This document shows, one piece after another, positions 63,327 through 64,000 of a stretch of DNA of 64,000 nt. The DNA is taken from positions 62,001-126,000 of the forward strand of contig NZ_CAMYLS010000020.1 of the NCBI RefSeq assembly GCF_947259345.1. The letters run 5' to 3'. Both the position numbers and the translations under genes were made by a program. This DNA is from an uncultured Maricaulis sp. (GTDB lineage Bacteria; Pseudomonadota; Alphaproteobacteria; Caulobacterales; Maricaulaceae). The notes under the pieces are model-generated. The model saw nothing but the letters and a program-made list of their open reading frames with translations, ran no database searches and was not told where the DNA came from. Position 1 is the stretch's first letter. Each line of letters begins with the position of its first letter.

Positions 63327-64000
63327 GCGTCCACCAGGAAGGAGAGCTGGAATTCCTTGGCCGAGAGGTCACGGTCGTGATCGGCCAGTATGGTCGGGTA
63401 TTCACCCGTGAAATAGTGATCCGCCAATTGTGGCGCCTTGTCATTGCGCGGCGCGCCGATTACGGCCTGGTAGAGGCCGTTGACGGTCAGGAAGCCGAGA
63501 CTGTCAGCCTCAAGCTTCGCAGCCATGTCCTCGACCGACATGTTGGCGGCGATTAATTCCTTCTGACCGGCCATGTCGATGCCGTAGAAATCCGGGAATT
63601 TGATCGGCGGACAGGCGGAGCGGAAATGAACCTCCGAGGCGCCAGCCTCGCGCATCATGCGGACAATCTTCAGCGAGGTCGTGCCGCGCACGATCGAATC
63701 GTCGATCAGAAGGACGCGCTTGCCGCGCACAACGGCCGCATTGGCCGCGTGCTTGCGACGGACCGAGAGATCGCGACGGTCCTGGGTCGGCTGAATGAAA
63801 GTCCGGCCGACGAAGTGCGACCGGATAATGCCCAGCTCGAAGGGAATGCCCGAGGCTTCGGAGTAGCCGATCGCGGCAGGCACGCCACTATCGGGTACCG
63901 GAATGATGACATCGACATCGGCCGGGGTTTCCAGCGCCAGCTGCCGACCCATCTCCTTGCGCGCCTCATAGACACTGCGGCCTTCAATGACCGAGTCGGG
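63323..64000 (-). CDS. purF: amidophosphoribosyltransferase (C-terminal part, partial)
   Basis: The gene runs off the right edge; 226 codons of its C-terminal part are visible. It catalyses the first step of purine synthesis, forming phosphoribosylamine from PRPP and glutamine. The PRPP-binding motif VLLIDDSIVRGTTS and the PVPDSGVPAA loop are present, and FRSACPPIKFPDFYGID is typical. The stop overlaps the SDR start by 4 bp. Confidence 0.93.
   Translation of the reverse strand, partial: PDSVIEGRSVYEARKEMGRQLALETPADVDVIIPVPDSGVPAAIGYSEASGIPFELGIIRSHFVGRTFIQPTQDRRDLSVRRKHAANAAVVRGKRVLLIDDSIVRGTTSLKIVRMMREAGASEVHFRSACPPIKFPDFYGIDMAGQKELIAANMSVEDMAAKLEADSLGFLTVNGLYQAVIGAPRNDKAPQLADHYFTGEYPTILADHDRDLSAKEFQLSFLVDA

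Overview
The window looks like a chromosomal segment of a high-GC alphaproteobacterium. The complete ccoNOQP-ccoGHIS set, the Alphaproteobacteria-style proteins and the hand-counted GC (about 62% in guaA) point that way. From protein style I would guess the Maricaulaceae/Hyphomonadaceae group; this is a recollection and not shown by any marker gene here. No rRNA, tRNA, CRISPR array, transposase or integrase was seen. Most of the window is dense housekeeping and metabolic DNA with many ATGA-type overlaps.

Layout. 1-1690: an ArsR-family regulator, a SRPBCC protein and a DUF4287/DUF5655 protein in one operon. 1691-3270: ilvA preceded by a leader peptide and terminator (attenuator). 3360-5106: transaldolase and a convergent DUF2855 protein. 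5280-14863: cbb3 oxidase genes ccoNOQP, assembly genes ccoGHIS, an antisense DUF2189 membrane gene and a TauE/SafE-like exporter. 14989-21917: alpha-2-macroglobulin lipoprotein with its usual partner, penicillin-binding protein 1C. 22012-25807: small secreted proteins, an exported Ntn asparaginase, a 2OG-oxygenase-like protein and a LysR regulator. 25997-29747: carbonic anhydrase, FAH-family hydrolase, acyl-CoA ligase, HspQ. 29970-34360: Ppx/GppA, RlmE, an ExbD-like protein, DUF4336, and a pentapeptide-repeat protein. 34471-38203: guaB, MAPEG, DUF3088, and an RNA m5C methyltransferase. 38260-41753: two sulfotransferases, an acyltransferase and YceI.

41981-45348 is the most accessory-looking part. 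Directly downstream of guaA lie a low-GC gene with an HEPN-like RX4H motif, a repeat-rich non-coding stretch with a 27-bp inverted repeat, and a TacA-TacT toxin-antitoxin pair. Then come a cold-shock gene with a long leader, a LysR regulator facing a redox/detoxification operon, glutathione peroxidase and SlyX. At 49856-54013 a membrane-bound LytTR regulator diverges from a secreted alpha/beta hydrolase, followed by an AraC/GyrI-type regulator.

54149-57415 holds two consecutive cassettes of the same design: a small membrane protein with a DUF6249-like layout, an ECF sigma factor, and a small membrane protein overlapping the sigma gene by 4 bp. NnrU sits between them. This tandem arrangement and the guaA-adjacent segment are the best candidates for undescribed biology. 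The window ends with panB, the yfgM-bamB-der block, a GNAT acetyltransferase, an SDR oxidoreductase and the 3' part of purF.
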